Shown: in pieces, positions 24,346 to 32,353 of the stretch
Layout of the letters: each line of letters starts with the position of its first letter
Position numbering within the stretch: position 1 is the first letter of the stretch
Virus record (IMG/VR): IMGVR_UViG_3300027714_000009
Location: 1 to 64,000 of that record
From: a virus
Reading direction: 5' to 3' (one strand)
Length of the DNA: 64,000 bases
Position numbers and translations under genes: made by a program
Notes under the pieces: model-generated
The model's database searches: none
Seen by the model: only the letters and a program-made list of their open reading frames with translations
What the model was told of the DNA's origin: nothing

Positions 24346-24422
24346 ATTTTGCTCTCGCAATCTTTAGCAGCGTCTTTAAAAGAGCTGATTTAAAAAAGCA
24401 ACAATCGTGTTACTTACATTAC

Positions 24423-24430
24423 TATTTATA
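24423..24430 (-). promoter_or_regulatory. T4-type late promoter TATAAATA
   Basis: Exact TATAAATA on the minus strand, about 78 bases before the ATG of the coiled-coil membrane protein and overlapping the end of the upstream gene. Confidence 0.75.
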
Positions 24431-24881
24431 CGTTTTCGCTGAACTTAAAGTACGTATTTTTATTATTTGTCTTTGTGTCTATTTGCTCTGGATTAATGTT
24501 CGCTGTTTCTTCTAATATTGTGTGTATTGGTGTTTTGTTAAAGTCTTCTGTTAGTTCGTATGTAGGGTTTGTATCTCTTCTCCATGCATCTGCTGTATCA
24601 CTTGCAAACTTAAACACCCAAACATCATGGATTCCAGTAAAGTTTGATCCAAACTCGTAATCCGATAAGTCTACTGCGTCTAGCTTACTTACACTACTTA
24701 GTACAGGTTGCGAACGCAAACTTATGCATTGTATAAAAGTATTTAAGTTCTGTGCTTCAAAGTACCCATTAGCATCATCTTTAGGTGTGAGTACTCCAGT
24801 ATCCGTAATATCAACTAACGTGCATATTGTATAAAAATCAGTGGATCCAGTTAAAACCTCGTTAGGTCTACTTGTGCCCAT
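24426..24881 (-). CDS. Hypothetical protein, conserved-type in T4-like marine phages
   Basis: 151 residues, beta-rich and acidic; motifs include FYTICTLVDITDTGV, IQCISLRSQPVL and VWVFKFASDTADAW. It looks like a compact beta-barrel virion or assembly protein. SD weak; 3 bases separate it from the upstream gene. Function unknown. Confidence 0.65.
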   Translation of the reverse strand: MGTSRPNEVLTGSTDFYTICTLVDITDTGVLTPKDDANGYFEAQNLNTFIQCISLRSQPVLSSVSKLDAVDLSDYEFGSNFTGIHDVWVFKFASDTADAWRRDTNPTYELTEDFNKTPIHTILEETANINPEQIDTKTNNKNTYFKFSENV

Positions 24882-24884
24882 ATC

Positions 24885-25613
24885 TTACATACCAGTCATT
24901 TTGCCAGCAGTGTAACCTGCCGCAAATGCTGCTGCACCACGTGCTACTCTAGCGCCTATTGACTTCTTATCGTCTCTGCCAATTAACAAGTTCTTGTCAT
25001 TTGCATATTTTCCAAACATTGGAAACAAATCACTGCGTCTAGCATTAAGTCTAAAATGCTTGTTTAATTGTGTGGCTGCTAACTGTTGTTGATTTGTAGT
25101 TAAGTTGTCCCAACTACCTACTAAGCGTCTTGCCGCTTTTAATTTTGGATCTTGGATAGCTAAGTCTTTTTCTAGTTTATAGAAAAATGCTTGTACGGAA
25201 CCTGGGTTTAACTTACCATATTCCATTTGCTTTAAAAAGGCTCTAATTCTACGATCATCAACTCTTACTTTGTTTAAAAGTAATTTGTCTTTAGGATCAT
25301 CATTTAGTCCTTCTGGTTTTTTCAATGAAAAAATTGTTTGATACAAATCTGTTCCACTTGGACTAGCTCTATTAAATCCACCAAATGCAGTAGTACGCTT
25401 AACATACTTTGTTGCTTCTGGTGCAAACTTATAATCGTTTGACATAGCGTAAAGGCTTAACATACTAACAAATAAATGGTCAGTAATACTTCTAGCACCT
25501 TGGCGCTGAATTTGTGTTCTTGTTTTAAACATACGTGCTTCACCCAATGATTGAATAAACTTCAACTCTTTTAGTGGGTTTGTTTCTCCGTACTGTTCTT
25601 CTATTTCATTCAT
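24885..25613 (-). CDS. Hypothetical protein with Gly/Ala-rich tail
   Basis: 242 residues, basic and helical, ending in GARVARGAAAFAAGYTAG, a small-residue segment that may insert in or lie on a membrane. AAGGA precedes the ATG. Repeated basic blocks (RTQIQRQGARS, RRLVGSW, RLNARRSDL) suggest nucleic-acid or internal head contacts. Unrecognised. Confidence 0.6.
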   Translation of the reverse strand: MNEIEEQYGETNPLKELKFIQSLGEARMFKTRTQIQRQGARSITDHLFVSMLSLYAMSNDYKFAPEATKYVKRTTAFGGFNRASPSGTDLYQTIFSLKKPEGLNDDPKDKLLLNKVRVDDRRIRAFLKQMEYGKLNPGSVQAFFYKLEKDLAIQDPKLKAARRLVGSWDNLTTNQQQLAATQLNKHFRLNARRSDLFPMFGKYANDKNLLIGRDDKKSIGARVARGAAAFAAGYTAGKMTGM

Positions 25614-25623
25614 AATATTTTCC

Positions 25624-25824
25624 TTAATCGCTAAATGTGTCCATTAGCATGGGTCCAAACGTTCCGCCTGCCCAGGCTAGTGCTACGAGTGTAATAACTC
25701 CGTATACTAACCACTTAATCTTAAAATCGTCTACTGTCATTTTTAAACCTATTAGTTCATTACCAAGTACCCTTAATGATACTTCTAATTTCCCTACTTC
25801 ATCTTTTGGTTTTAATGCCGACAT
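25624..25824 (-). CDS. Small membrane protein
   Basis: 66 residues: an amphipathic N-terminal helix, one strong membrane span (WLVYGVITLVALAWAGGTF), and an acidic end. Its start lies 5 bases after the ligase-like gene stop. Possible lysis or assembly accessory. Unknown. Confidence 0.6.
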   Translation of the reverse strand: MSALKPKDEVGKLEVSLRVLGNELIGLKMTVDDFKIKWLVYGVITLVALAWAGGTFGPMLMDTFSD

Positions 25825-25829
25825 TTTAA

Positions 25830-27041
25830 TTATCTTTCCTGTGCCATATTTGCGGCTGTAAATCCTGCTCTGTTAACTAGTTTAACATCCTTGTCCACTA
25901 CATACCCTTCACCGCCTCTTTGACCTGAAGTGCTAGCTTCAACATCTGCGTCTTGTGCATCTAGTGTTTTAATAACTATATTCTTTACTTTTTGAATGCC
26001 TTTAATAAAATTAAATGTTGCATTAAATCCGTCTATGTTACTATTTATGTAATCCATTAAACGTGCTTTCTTTGGTTCTGATAACTTACTACCATCAACA
26101 AACTTTTGGAAAGTACTTCCAAGATCATTTAGGTTGCCTGCTTTAACACTGTTGTTGATGTAAGCATAAAGTATCTTGCCAAAGTCTGCCATTTTTAATT
26201 CTGGTGGTACTGCAAACAATTTATCTATTGCTTGTGCATTTTTGTCTAAGTAATTTTCTAATTCGTCTATTGCTGGAATGTCCACACCTGGAGATTTTGT
26301 TACCATTACAGGTGGCATAATGTATGTTGCGCCTTGTTGAAATTGTGTCATATCAACATTGCTTTTTTCGCCATCTAAGCCAACTGCCATGTGTATTACT
26401 ACACCAACTTCACTGTCAGTAATCTTCTTACCAACTTCACTGTCTGCTTTTACTGAATACGTTGTTGTGTTAGGTGTGAATACATATTTGTTGTCTGTTA
26501 CTTGTGGCTTTGTTAACCAAAGTAAATCACCCATCACATATCCTCTAAAGTTATCTGGTACACAACTTTCTACTTTATCCCATATGTTAGTCATCGCTCC
26601 TATAAACTTTTTATAGTCATTTGCTTTTTTAGCATCTGGGTTTTTTGCACCTGGGCGGTTGCTTAACATTTGATTTAGACCTTTAGCACTAGTTGCTTTT
26701 CCGTCATAACCTTTTGCACTAAATCCACTTTTATCAGTAAGTACAAATTCACCTTTTTCATTTCTTCCAAACATAACAGCTGGTGAGCCGTCCCATTTAA
26801 TAGTAACTGTATTTGGTTGTTGTTCTACTTGATGTAATGTTGCAATTGCTTTTTTAGCACCTTGACTACCGTCCCATAGAATAAGATCTTCTAAGTGCTG
26901 AATTCTAGCACCGCCGGCATCTTCTGCTAATTTAGTTAAATTTGGAGTATAAAGATCTTTCTGAACTAACCTGCGTTTGCGGCTGTCTCTGTTTAGGCGT
27001 TTCTTTGTTCCTACTATATGTTCAATATCACTTATTTTCAT
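25830..27041 (-). CDS. ATP-grasp-unrelated nucleotidyltransferase, ligase-like
   Basis: 403 residues with the ordered signature of covalent nucleotidyltransferases (DNA/RNA ligases): motif I TIKWDGSPA (Lys82 is the candidate adenylated lysine), GYVMGDLLW as a motif IIIa-like strand, GEGYVV (377-382) as motif IV and VKLVNR just after as motif V. The N-terminal RDSRKRRLVQKDL is basic. T4-like marine phages carry such proteins (I recall the DUF6267 label). End joining or repair of nucleic acid is inferred; the substrate is not evident. AGGAC precedes the ATG. Confidence 0.75.
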   Translation of the reverse strand: MKISDIEHIVGTKKRLNRDSRKRRLVQKDLYTPNLTKLAEDAGGARIQHLEDLILWDGSQGAKKAIATLHQVEQQPNTVTIKWDGSPAVMFGRNEKGEFVLTDKSGFSAKGYDGKATSAKGLNQMLSNRPGAKNPDAKKANDYKKFIGAMTNIWDKVESCVPDNFRGYVMGDLLWLTKPQVTDNKYVFTPNTTTYSVKADSEVGKKITDSEVGVVIHMAVGLDGEKSNVDMTQFQQGATYIMPPVMVTKSPGVDIPAIDELENYLDKNAQAIDKLFAVPPELKMADFGKILYAYINNSVKAGNLNDLGSTFQKFVDGSKLSEPKKARLMDYINSNIDGFNATFNFIKGIQKVKNIVIKTLDAQDADVEASTSGQRGGEGYVVDKDVKLVNRAGFTAANMAQER

Positions 27042-27289
27042 TTCGGTCCTCTAATTTTCCTAACCCCACGATTGAATCGTTCTGGGTCTCTATTCTTTAT
27101 ACTTAACATGATACGCTTTGTCAAGTCTTGTGCTACGTCTGCATCGTAATGATTCTCAATTAAATCTAATACATTTATAACACTACTTATGGCGTTGGAA
27201 CCTCTACTTTCTAAGATTGCATCTTTAGACTTTTTTGGAGCTAAAAGATTTATTTCTTCTAATAAGCTACGAGTTCGTTTCTGTGTCAT
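27038..27289 (-). CDS. Small conserved phage protein
   Basis: 83 residues, helical, basic at both ends, with SSVINVLDLIENHYDADVAQ and a C-terminal RNPERF-like segment (IKNRDPERFNRGVRKI). Its stop overlaps the ligase-like start by 4 bases, so the two are coupled and could act together. GGAG precedes the ATG and a late box lies at 27331-27337. Unknown. Confidence 0.65.
   Translation of the reverse strand: MTQKRTRSLLEEINLLAPKKSKDAILESRGSNAISSVINVLDLIENHYDADVAQDLTKRIMLSIKNRDPERFNRGVRKIRGPK
27096..27124 (-). promoter_or_regulatory. Candidate sigma70 promoter inside a gene
   Basis: TTGACA (27124-27119), 17-base spacer, TATAAA (27101-27096), inside the 83-residue gene and about 50 bases before the ligase-like gene. 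Plausible driver of that gene. Confidence 0.5.
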
Positions 27290-27330
27290 GTTTCTTCTCC
27301 AGTAATAATTTACTTCTTACTTTATTGTAG

Positions 27331-27337
27331 TATTTAT
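27331..27337 (-). promoter_or_regulatory. T4-type late promoter ATAAATA
   Basis: GATAAATA on the minus strand, 41 bases before the 83-residue gene. Confidence 0.6.
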
Positions 27338-28756
27338 CTAACTATTACTTCTTTTGAGCATAGAACGTAACTTGTCGTGGCCCTGTATTGTGTTCTCCAC
27401 AACACTATTTTCAGCAATATTCTTTTCTTGATGTGATACTTTGTTTTGTGCTTTAATTTTCTCAAACATAGCACTAGGTTGATTCATTGTAGTTCCTTGA
27501 TCATCTTCGTCTAGATCCTCAATACGCAATCCTGCAATATCAAATTTTAAGTCTACTTTTTGTCCAACACCACTACTACTACGTGTCTTCATAAACTGTA
27601 CTTGGTAACGCCCACGTTCACGCATTGCTTGGCTTGTAAATATACCAATAACGTTGTCTGCTGTTTGAATCTTACTTATACCACCTGCAATGTGGGAGTG
27701 ATCAAATTCTACTTCCTCTACTGCCGCTCTGTTTAACTGAGATGCTGTTGCAAACAAATAATCATATTCTACTGCAAAGTTACGTAATTCTTCTGATACA
27801 AATTTATCTTTAATAAACAAATCACTTGGATTTACTTTATTTTGTGCTGGCATCATTAGATCCAAGTAATCAATACATACTGCATCTATTTTGACATCAC
27901 TTTTAATTTCAAATTCTCTAATATAACTTGTAATAGCATTAATTGTAATACCATTTGGCAATTGTACAATCTGTAGCTTACCTGCTTTCTTACCTTGCAT
28001 ACGTACTTTTAAATCTACGTCAGCGGCGTTCTTAAATACTGATCTTGTGTCCATGCCAGTAATCATACTGTCTAATCGCATACTAGATAATTCTTCACTA
28101 AGCTCTAGTGTAATATATACTACATTCAATCCTGCAATTGACCAATTCAGTGCTAAGTTCTGTAAGAACAAACTCTTACCACCACCCGATGGAGCTGCAA
28201 ATATATTTAATTCGCCTCTGTTAAATCCACCATATAGTTTGTTATCAATATCTTTCCAACCTGTGCTTGTGCCACCACGTTGATTACGTACACGTTCAAT
28301 ACGTGCCGCTGGATCTTCCCAATAGTCTGTACCCATATGTTTAGCAAGTCCAATATTGACTGCATCTTTAATCATACGTTCTACTGGTCCGTAGTCACCT
28401 TTTTCTAACAAGTCTGCACTTGTTAAGATTGCACCTTCTAATGCTTTATGTCTACAAAATACTTCAAACTCATCTATAAACCATTTCTTGTGTCTGTCAT
28501 CTACATCTTTTAGTGGCTGTAACTCTAGCCCTGTTGTAGCTACAATTTGCTCCAATGTAGGTAACGCACTATATCCCATAGAATGTTCTTGTATAAACTC
28601 AACACCCTTGCGTAGTTCTCTATCAAAATACAAAGGATCAAGTATTCCATTTACTCTAGCGAATAAGTCTTGGTCCTGAGATAAAAACTCAACAAATAAT
28701 CGTTGTAAGTCTATGCCATATTCTTTTGCTTGTACATTTTCATCTTTTTTCATCAT
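27338..28756 (-). CDS. gp41: Replicative DNA helicase (gp41, DnaB-like)
   Basis: 472 residues. An N-terminal domain of about 170 residues is followed by a RecA-type motor: Walker A FAAPSGGGKSLFL near residue 195, VVYITLELSEEL, Walker B AVCIDYLDLMMP and TASQLNRAA. It unwinds the lagging-strand template as a hexamer with the primase. The ATG at 28756 is chosen over a TTG at 28762: it overlaps the primase stop as ATGA. A TTGACA-N17-TACAAT promoter inside the primase gene may give it a private transcript. Confidence 0.95.
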   Translation of the reverse strand: MMKKDENVQAKEYGIDLQRLFVEFLSQDQDLFARVNGILDPLYFDRELRKGVEFIQEHSMGYSALPTLEQIVATTGLELQPLKDVDDRHKKWFIDEFEVFCRHKALEGAILTSADLLEKGDYGPVERMIKDAVNIGLAKHMGTDYWEDPAARIERVRNQRGGTSTGWKDIDNKLYGGFNRGELNIFAAPSGGGKSLFLQNLALNWSIAGLNVVYITLELSEELSSMRLDSMITGMDTRSVFKNAADVDLKVRMQGKKAGKLQIVQLPNGITINAITSYIREFEIKSDVKIDAVCIDYLDLMMPAQNKVNPSDLFIKDKFVSEELRNFAVEYDYLFATASQLNRAAVEEVEFDHSHIAGGISKIQTADNVIGIFTSQAMRERGRYQVQFMKTRSSSGVGQKVDLKFDIAGLRIEDLDEDDQGTTMNQPSAMFEKIKAQNKVSHQEKNIAENSVVENTIQGHDKLRSMLKRSNS

Positions 28757-29766
28757 TTGCAATACTTTCTCATAATTAATTCAATTTTAGTTGCATTACT
28801 TTCTGCACTATTTAATATACTCTTTATTGTATACAATCTTCCGTATTTTGTCAAGGCATCTGCGGCATCTTTGCAATCTTTCCATTCTGGAAATGCTACA
28901 CTCCACCCATGCTTTATTGCTGCCTTACACATTAACTTTCCTGCATCATCTGCGTCTGGTAATATTATAATATGTTTCTGTAAGCTGTGTAGTATATCTG
29001 CTTGTTCATCATTTATATTATTACTACCTATTGCACACCCATCAGTTACTATTGCATCAAGTTGTCCTTCAGTTACAATAACAACATGCTTGTCTGGAGT
29101 CTGTCTATCTAACCCATACACAAAGTCTTTCTTAGGTTGCTGATTGTAGTACTTGGGCATACCATCTGGAATACTATCTCCTGCCCATCTTGCTGTGTAT
29201 CCTACTACTTTATTTTTATATGTAAATGGTAATATGAAACGCTTGTTGACTCTACCATTTGTTTTACTATTACTATACATGAATCTAGGATCAGTTACAT
29301 CAAACCCACGTCTAGTTAAATATTCTACTGCTTCCGACCAATCTGCTGTAGGCTCGTCATGTAGCATAAATGGTTTAGTATCTTCTGGCAGCTCTTTTAA
29401 GTCCCAATCAATAATTAAGTTTTTACGTTTCTCTGTTTTTATTAATAAAGTTGCTACATCTTGTTCACGTAACAATTCAAGTTGAATACGATTAATATCA
29501 TTCTCATCTGCACCTAATGTAGTTAGTAATTGTTTTAATCTAGATGTTACTTTGCCCTGTGGTGCCCATCCAGTTTTAAATGTGCAATTAAAGCAATTAT
29601 ATTGAAACTTTTCTACGTCAAATAAGAATCCACCTCTGCCTTTAGTATCAGGTCGTGCTTGACCATTTCTAGTACACATTGGGCAATTGCCAGATATCCA
29701 TCCACTAGGGCTTGATCGCCAGTTAGCCGGTACCAGAGTTCTTACGTAGTCGTTCATCAAAGTCAT
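28753..29766 (-). CDS. gp61: DNA primase (gp61, DnaG-like)
   Basis: 337 residues. A zinc ribbon at C28, C31, C58 and C61 (CPMC and CFNC) is followed by a TOPRIM domain: VIVTEGQLDAI carries the catalytic Glu and HIIILPDADDAG the DxD pair. It makes RNA primers with gp41. The promoter at 29773-29801 puts its predicted +1 on the A of the chosen ATG; there is no SD, so a leaderless mRNA is likely. Confidence 0.93.
   Translation of the reverse strand: MTLMNDYVRTLVPANWRSSPSGWISGNCPMCTRNGQARPDTKGRGGFLFDVEKFQYNCFNCTFKTGWAPQGKVTSRLKQLLTTLGADENDINRIQLELLREQDVATLLIKTEKRKNLIIDWDLKELPEDTKPFMLHDEPTADWSEAVEYLTRRGFDVTDPRFMYSNSKTNGRVNKRFILPFTYKNKVVGYTARWAGDSIPDGMPKYYNQQPKKDFVYGLDRQTPDKHVVIVTEGQLDAIVTDGCAIGSNNINDEQADILHSLQKHIIILPDADDAGKLMCKAAIKHGWSVAFPEWKDCKDAADALTKYGRLYTIKSILNSAESNATKIELIMRKYCK
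28826..28854 (-). promoter_or_regulatory. Sigma70 promoter inside the primase gene
   Basis: TTGACA (28854-28849), 17-base spacer, TACAAT (28831-28826). Predicted +1 is about 63 bases before the helicase ATG, so helicase could be made in excess of primase. Confidence 0.6.
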
Positions 29767-29772
29767 ACATGT

Positions 29773-29801
29773 ATATTACACTCTTATTACTACTTTGTCA
29801 A
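29773..29801 (-). promoter_or_regulatory. Sigma70 promoter giving a leaderless mRNA
   Basis: TTGACA (29801-29796), 17-base spacer, TAATAT (29778-29773). Six bases lie between the -10 and the primase ATG at 29766. An out-of-frame ATG four bases upstream would fall before the predicted +1. Confidence 0.75.
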
Positions 29802-30609
29802 GTGTTCCTGTTGGTGATGTGTGTTTTGTTCTGATTAATTTTACGTTTGTACGGAATGTCCATGGATCTATTCCAGTGTGATTAGTATATGGGTAAAATT
29901 CTTCGGTGTACGAGCCTAATATTATGTTAAACCAGTCGCTTTCGCCTGGATTGTCATTTAATGAGCCTTGCACCCAAAAATTACCTGTATAGCCTGTGCC
30001 ATATACTGCTAGTGTAATTAATCCGTTTGGTTTGTTATAGTATCCTGTGGCTTTCATGGCACTACTGTAATAGTATGTGTCTACGCCTACAACTGAAGTT
30101 GTAAAGGATGAATTAATTTGTGTTGTTAATGGTAATGCATCACCATCTTCTGTTACTTCAACAGTGTAGTTAGGTCGCATGTTTAAGTCTGCAAACATAG
30201 GAACAACTAAACCTTGATCAGTAGTGTAACTAAACACTAGATCATAAAATCCTTGTGAGAATAAAGAACTCTCTCCACTTGTAATTATTACTTTAACACT
30301 ACCTGCATCGTAGTCTGTTATAATAGCTTTTTTACTAACTACAGTAGATCTATCATTACGATCAATTAAGGATACTTGCATAGTAGTGCCGTGTAACATA
30401 ATTGGCTTGCGATCTTGGTTCTTTATAAAGAAGAAAAACTCAGTATCAAATCCTCGAAATAGTTTTAAAAATCTATAGTTAACCGGACTGTTTACTGAGG
30501 TACCTTTTGCACTTGCGTACTTGCCAAGCCCTGGCGATGAACCGTGGTCTTGTAAGGTGTAAAGATCACCTACTTGATTAATATTGTATGTTGTTCCGTA
30601 ATTTGACAT
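29776..30609 (-). CDS. Putative virion structural protein
   Basis: 277 residues, beta-rich, many Tyr, Thr and Gly (VIITSGESSLFSQGFYDLVF, NFWVQGSLNDNPGESDWF). The second half reads like a jelly-roll or fibre domain. GGAG precedes the ATG by 8 bases and a late box lies at 30629-30635. It overlaps the primase promoter region at its 3' end. A tail or baseplate component is inferred from composition and late control. Confidence 0.65.
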   Translation of the reverse strand: MSNYGTTYNINQVGDLYTLQDHGSSPGLGKYASAKGTSVNSPVNYRFLKLFRGFDTEFFFFIKNQDRKPIMLHGTTMQVSLIDRNDRSTVVSKKAIITDYDAGSVKVIITSGESSLFSQGFYDLVFSYTTDQGLVVPMFADLNMRPNYTVEVTEDGDALPLTTQINSSFTTSVVGVDTYYYSSAMKATGYYNKPNGLITLAVYGTGYTGNFWVQGSLNDNPGESDWFNIILGSYTEEFYPYTNHTGIDPWTFRTNVKLIRTKHTSPTGTLDKVVIRV

Positions 30610-30628
30610 GTGTTAGACTCCTGTATTG

Positions 30629-30635
30629 TATTTAT
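30629..30635 (-). promoter_or_regulatory. T4-type late promoter ATAAATA
   Basis: GATAAATA on the minus strand, 19 bases before the ATG at 30609 with GGAG in between. It lies 24 bases from a divergent plus-strand late box. Confidence 0.7.
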
Positions 30636-30659
30636 CAAAATTGTTCGGATTTTGAAAGC

Positions 30660-30666
30660 ATAAATA
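30660..30666 (+). promoter_or_regulatory. T4-type late promoter, possibly leaderless
   Basis: CATAAATA on the plus strand; exactly 6 bases separate it from the ATG at 30673 and no SD fits in between. Confidence 0.6.
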
Positions 30667-30672
30667 GAAGTA

Positions 30673-31044
30673 ATGCAAACAAAACATCAGAAACTATTAG
30701 ACGAATATCCATTCTTAACTGTCATAGCATATGCCGGAAACGAATACCTTGGGATTATCCAAAATATAGATAACCATGTTGCTAGCTTATATGTGTACGA
30801 TCGCTTAACTGATACCCAAGAGAGAATTAAGTTCTTGGAATTAGGCGAAGAATGGTGGTGGGAAACGAATAGAAAATTACCCATCAACATTGCATTACTT
30901 AATAGATGGAATTACCAATACGCAATTCAAAGTTTTAATGTAAAACAAATGGAAGTTATTGTAGGACCAGAAGTAAGACTAAGCAACAGCATCACCAAGC
31001 GGATTAAAAGACGTAGTATTAACCTTGTAAAGAAAAACCACTAG
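30673..31044 (+). CDS. Conserved phage protein, RNA-binding-like small fold
   Basis: 123 residues. FLTVIAYAGNEYLGIIQNID then VASLYVYDRL gives an Sm/SH3-like strand pattern, followed by GEEWWWETNRKLPI and a basic tail (SITKRIKRRSINLVKK). The only plus-strand gene between 2 and 60 kb. A late box 6 bases before the ATG implies a leaderless late transcript. Its 3' end overlaps the convergent gene by 26 bases. Function unknown. Confidence 0.7.
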   Translation: MQTKHQKLLDEYPFLTVIAYAGNEYLGIIQNIDNHVASLYVYDRLTDTQERIKFLELGEEWWWETNRKLPINIALLNRWNYQYAIQSFNVKQMEVIVGPEVRLSNSITKRIKRRSINLVKKNH

Positions 31045-31603
31045 CTAACATATTTAATTGCAATACTATAGCAACTGCATATGCGTGAGCATGTGCTTTT
31101 TTAAAAAAGTATTCATCTGTGCTAGGTTTAACCCATACATCAGCGTTAATAGCGTCCCAACCCTTATTAAGTAAGTGACGCTTCGCCGGTCTGATTACTG
31201 CAAGCACTGCCGCTAGCTGTTCTACACTAGTAGGCTTCATTGTATTAATAATATCAAAGTGCTTATGTATGTGGAAACATTGTTCTACTACTTCTCGATG
31301 TTCTAGTAACTCCCACATAGGATCCATTGCAAGCAAATCATCTAGCTTCTTCTTAGTATCAATAGATTTATATAATCCAACGTTAATAACATCAATTTTA
31401 AAGTAACCCATAGACTCTGCTTCTTTATGATCTATTGTGCTAAGTCCATTAAAAGGATTACTTGGTATTTCATGGAAGTACACACCAGTGTTATGTTTTA
31501 CTTGCTTATGTTCGCGAGCAATCATTGCAGGTGTGCCGTTAATAAGGTTTAATAGCTTATCTCTATTAGCTACATCAATGTCAATATCTGTGTTAACTAT
31601 CAT
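31019..31603 (-). CDS. Mini DnaE-like protein (C-family polymerase palm/finger remnant)
   Basis: 194 residues. Four blocks match, in order, blocks of bacterial DNA polymerase III alpha: VNTDIDID (D8, D10; compare PDFDIDF), HNTGVYF then MGYFKIDVINVGLYKSI (D71; compare GLLKFDFLGL), SVEQLAAVLAVIRPA (126-140) and FFKKAHAHAYA (166-176; compare FNKSHAAAY). All three catalytic Asp positions seem kept in a protein about one sixth of the usual size. The match is by eye. ATG at 31603 has AGGA 8 bases upstream; the longer frame to 31651 lacks an SD. Activity unknown. Confidence 0.55.
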   Translation of the reverse strand: MIVNTDIDIDVANRDKLLNLINGTPAMIAREHKQVKHNTGVYFHEIPSNPFNGLSTIDHKEAESMGYFKIDVINVGLYKSIDTKKKLDDLLAMDPMWELLEHREVVEQCFHIHKHFDIINTMKPTSVEQLAAVLAVIRPAKRHLLNKGWDAINADVWVKPSTDEYFFKKAHAHAYAVAIVLQLNMLASGFSLQG

Positions 31604-31685
31604 TTGGGTCTTCCTTATCCATTTTATATAACATATATACTGGTAATACAAAACATGCTAATATATAAATCAATGACCATATCAT
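31593..31685 (-). CDS. 30-residue single-span membrane peptide
   Basis: MIWSLIYILACFVLPVYMLY followed by a charged tail KMDKEDPNDS. The start overlaps the stop of the zinc-finger gene as ATGA and its end overlaps the start of the DnaE-like gene, so it fits a coupled chain with no gap. GGAG lies 11 bases upstream. One membrane helix, N-terminus probably inside or outside not decided. Function unknown. Confidence 0.55.
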   Translation of the reverse strand: MIWSLIYILACFVLPVYMLYKMDKEDPNDS

Positions 31686-32353
31686 ATTTTCATTTGCTCC
31701 ATAATTTCTGTTACAAATCTACCATCCTGTGGATTGACATTCATTCTACGTTGCCAATAATCAACATCTAAATAATCTGTTATCATTTTTAGTTGTTCGC
31801 CACTCATGTTATCAATTAAATCTTGTGCCGCTGTACTTGTAAACAATACCCACGGACTAATTTTGCCACTGCATATATGAAATACTGCAAGTGCTGGTGC
31901 TATTGTATGAAAGTATGTATTATATGTTGTGTTGTTTTCTTCTGCCCACTTCTGTAAAAACAATACAGTACGCTCAACACCTCTTTCACACGATTCGTTG
32001 TTTTGTCGTTCTTTCATCCAAGCCGCAAAATGCTTATCTCTACACCAATGGTCTAATCTTATTGAATTCTTTAATAGCCAAGTTGTGTAAGACGGTACAT
32101 CATCAATACCAATGTCCCTACAATAATAACCATACTTACAGAACGCAATATAATATTGACTTTTTGCAAACTCCTGGTAGCTTTTTTCATTCTTTGCATT
32201 TGTTCCTATTTTATAGAATAACTGATAACCTCTAAAACCAAGTTGTACATGCTTTTCGTCTTTTTGCATGTGCCTACGCTTCTGTTCACATAAATGAACA
32301 ACTAGTGTATTCTCTTTCTTGAATGTTTTAGAACAGTATTCACATTTAAACAT
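31682..32353 (-). CDS. C2H2 zinc-finger protein
   Basis: 223 residues. The N-terminus is a single C2H2 finger (FKCEYCSKTFKKENTLVVHL, then a C and HxxxH-like H), unusual outside eukaryotes but recurrent in T4-like phages. The remainder is helical and rich in Trp, Tyr and Cys. It abuts the 152-residue gene. DNA or RNA binding is likely; target unknown. Confidence 0.7.
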   Translation of the reverse strand: MFKCEYCSKTFKKENTLVVHLCEQKRRHMQKDEKHVQLGFRGYQLFYKIGTNAKNEKSYQEFAKSQYYIAFCKYGYYCRDIGIDDVPSYTTWLLKNSIRLDHWCRDKHFAAWMKERQNNESCERGVERTVLFLQKWAEENNTTYNTYFHTIAPALAVFHICSGKISPWVLFTSTAAQDLIDNMSGEQLKMITDYLDVDYWQRRMNVNPQDGRFVTEIMEQMKI

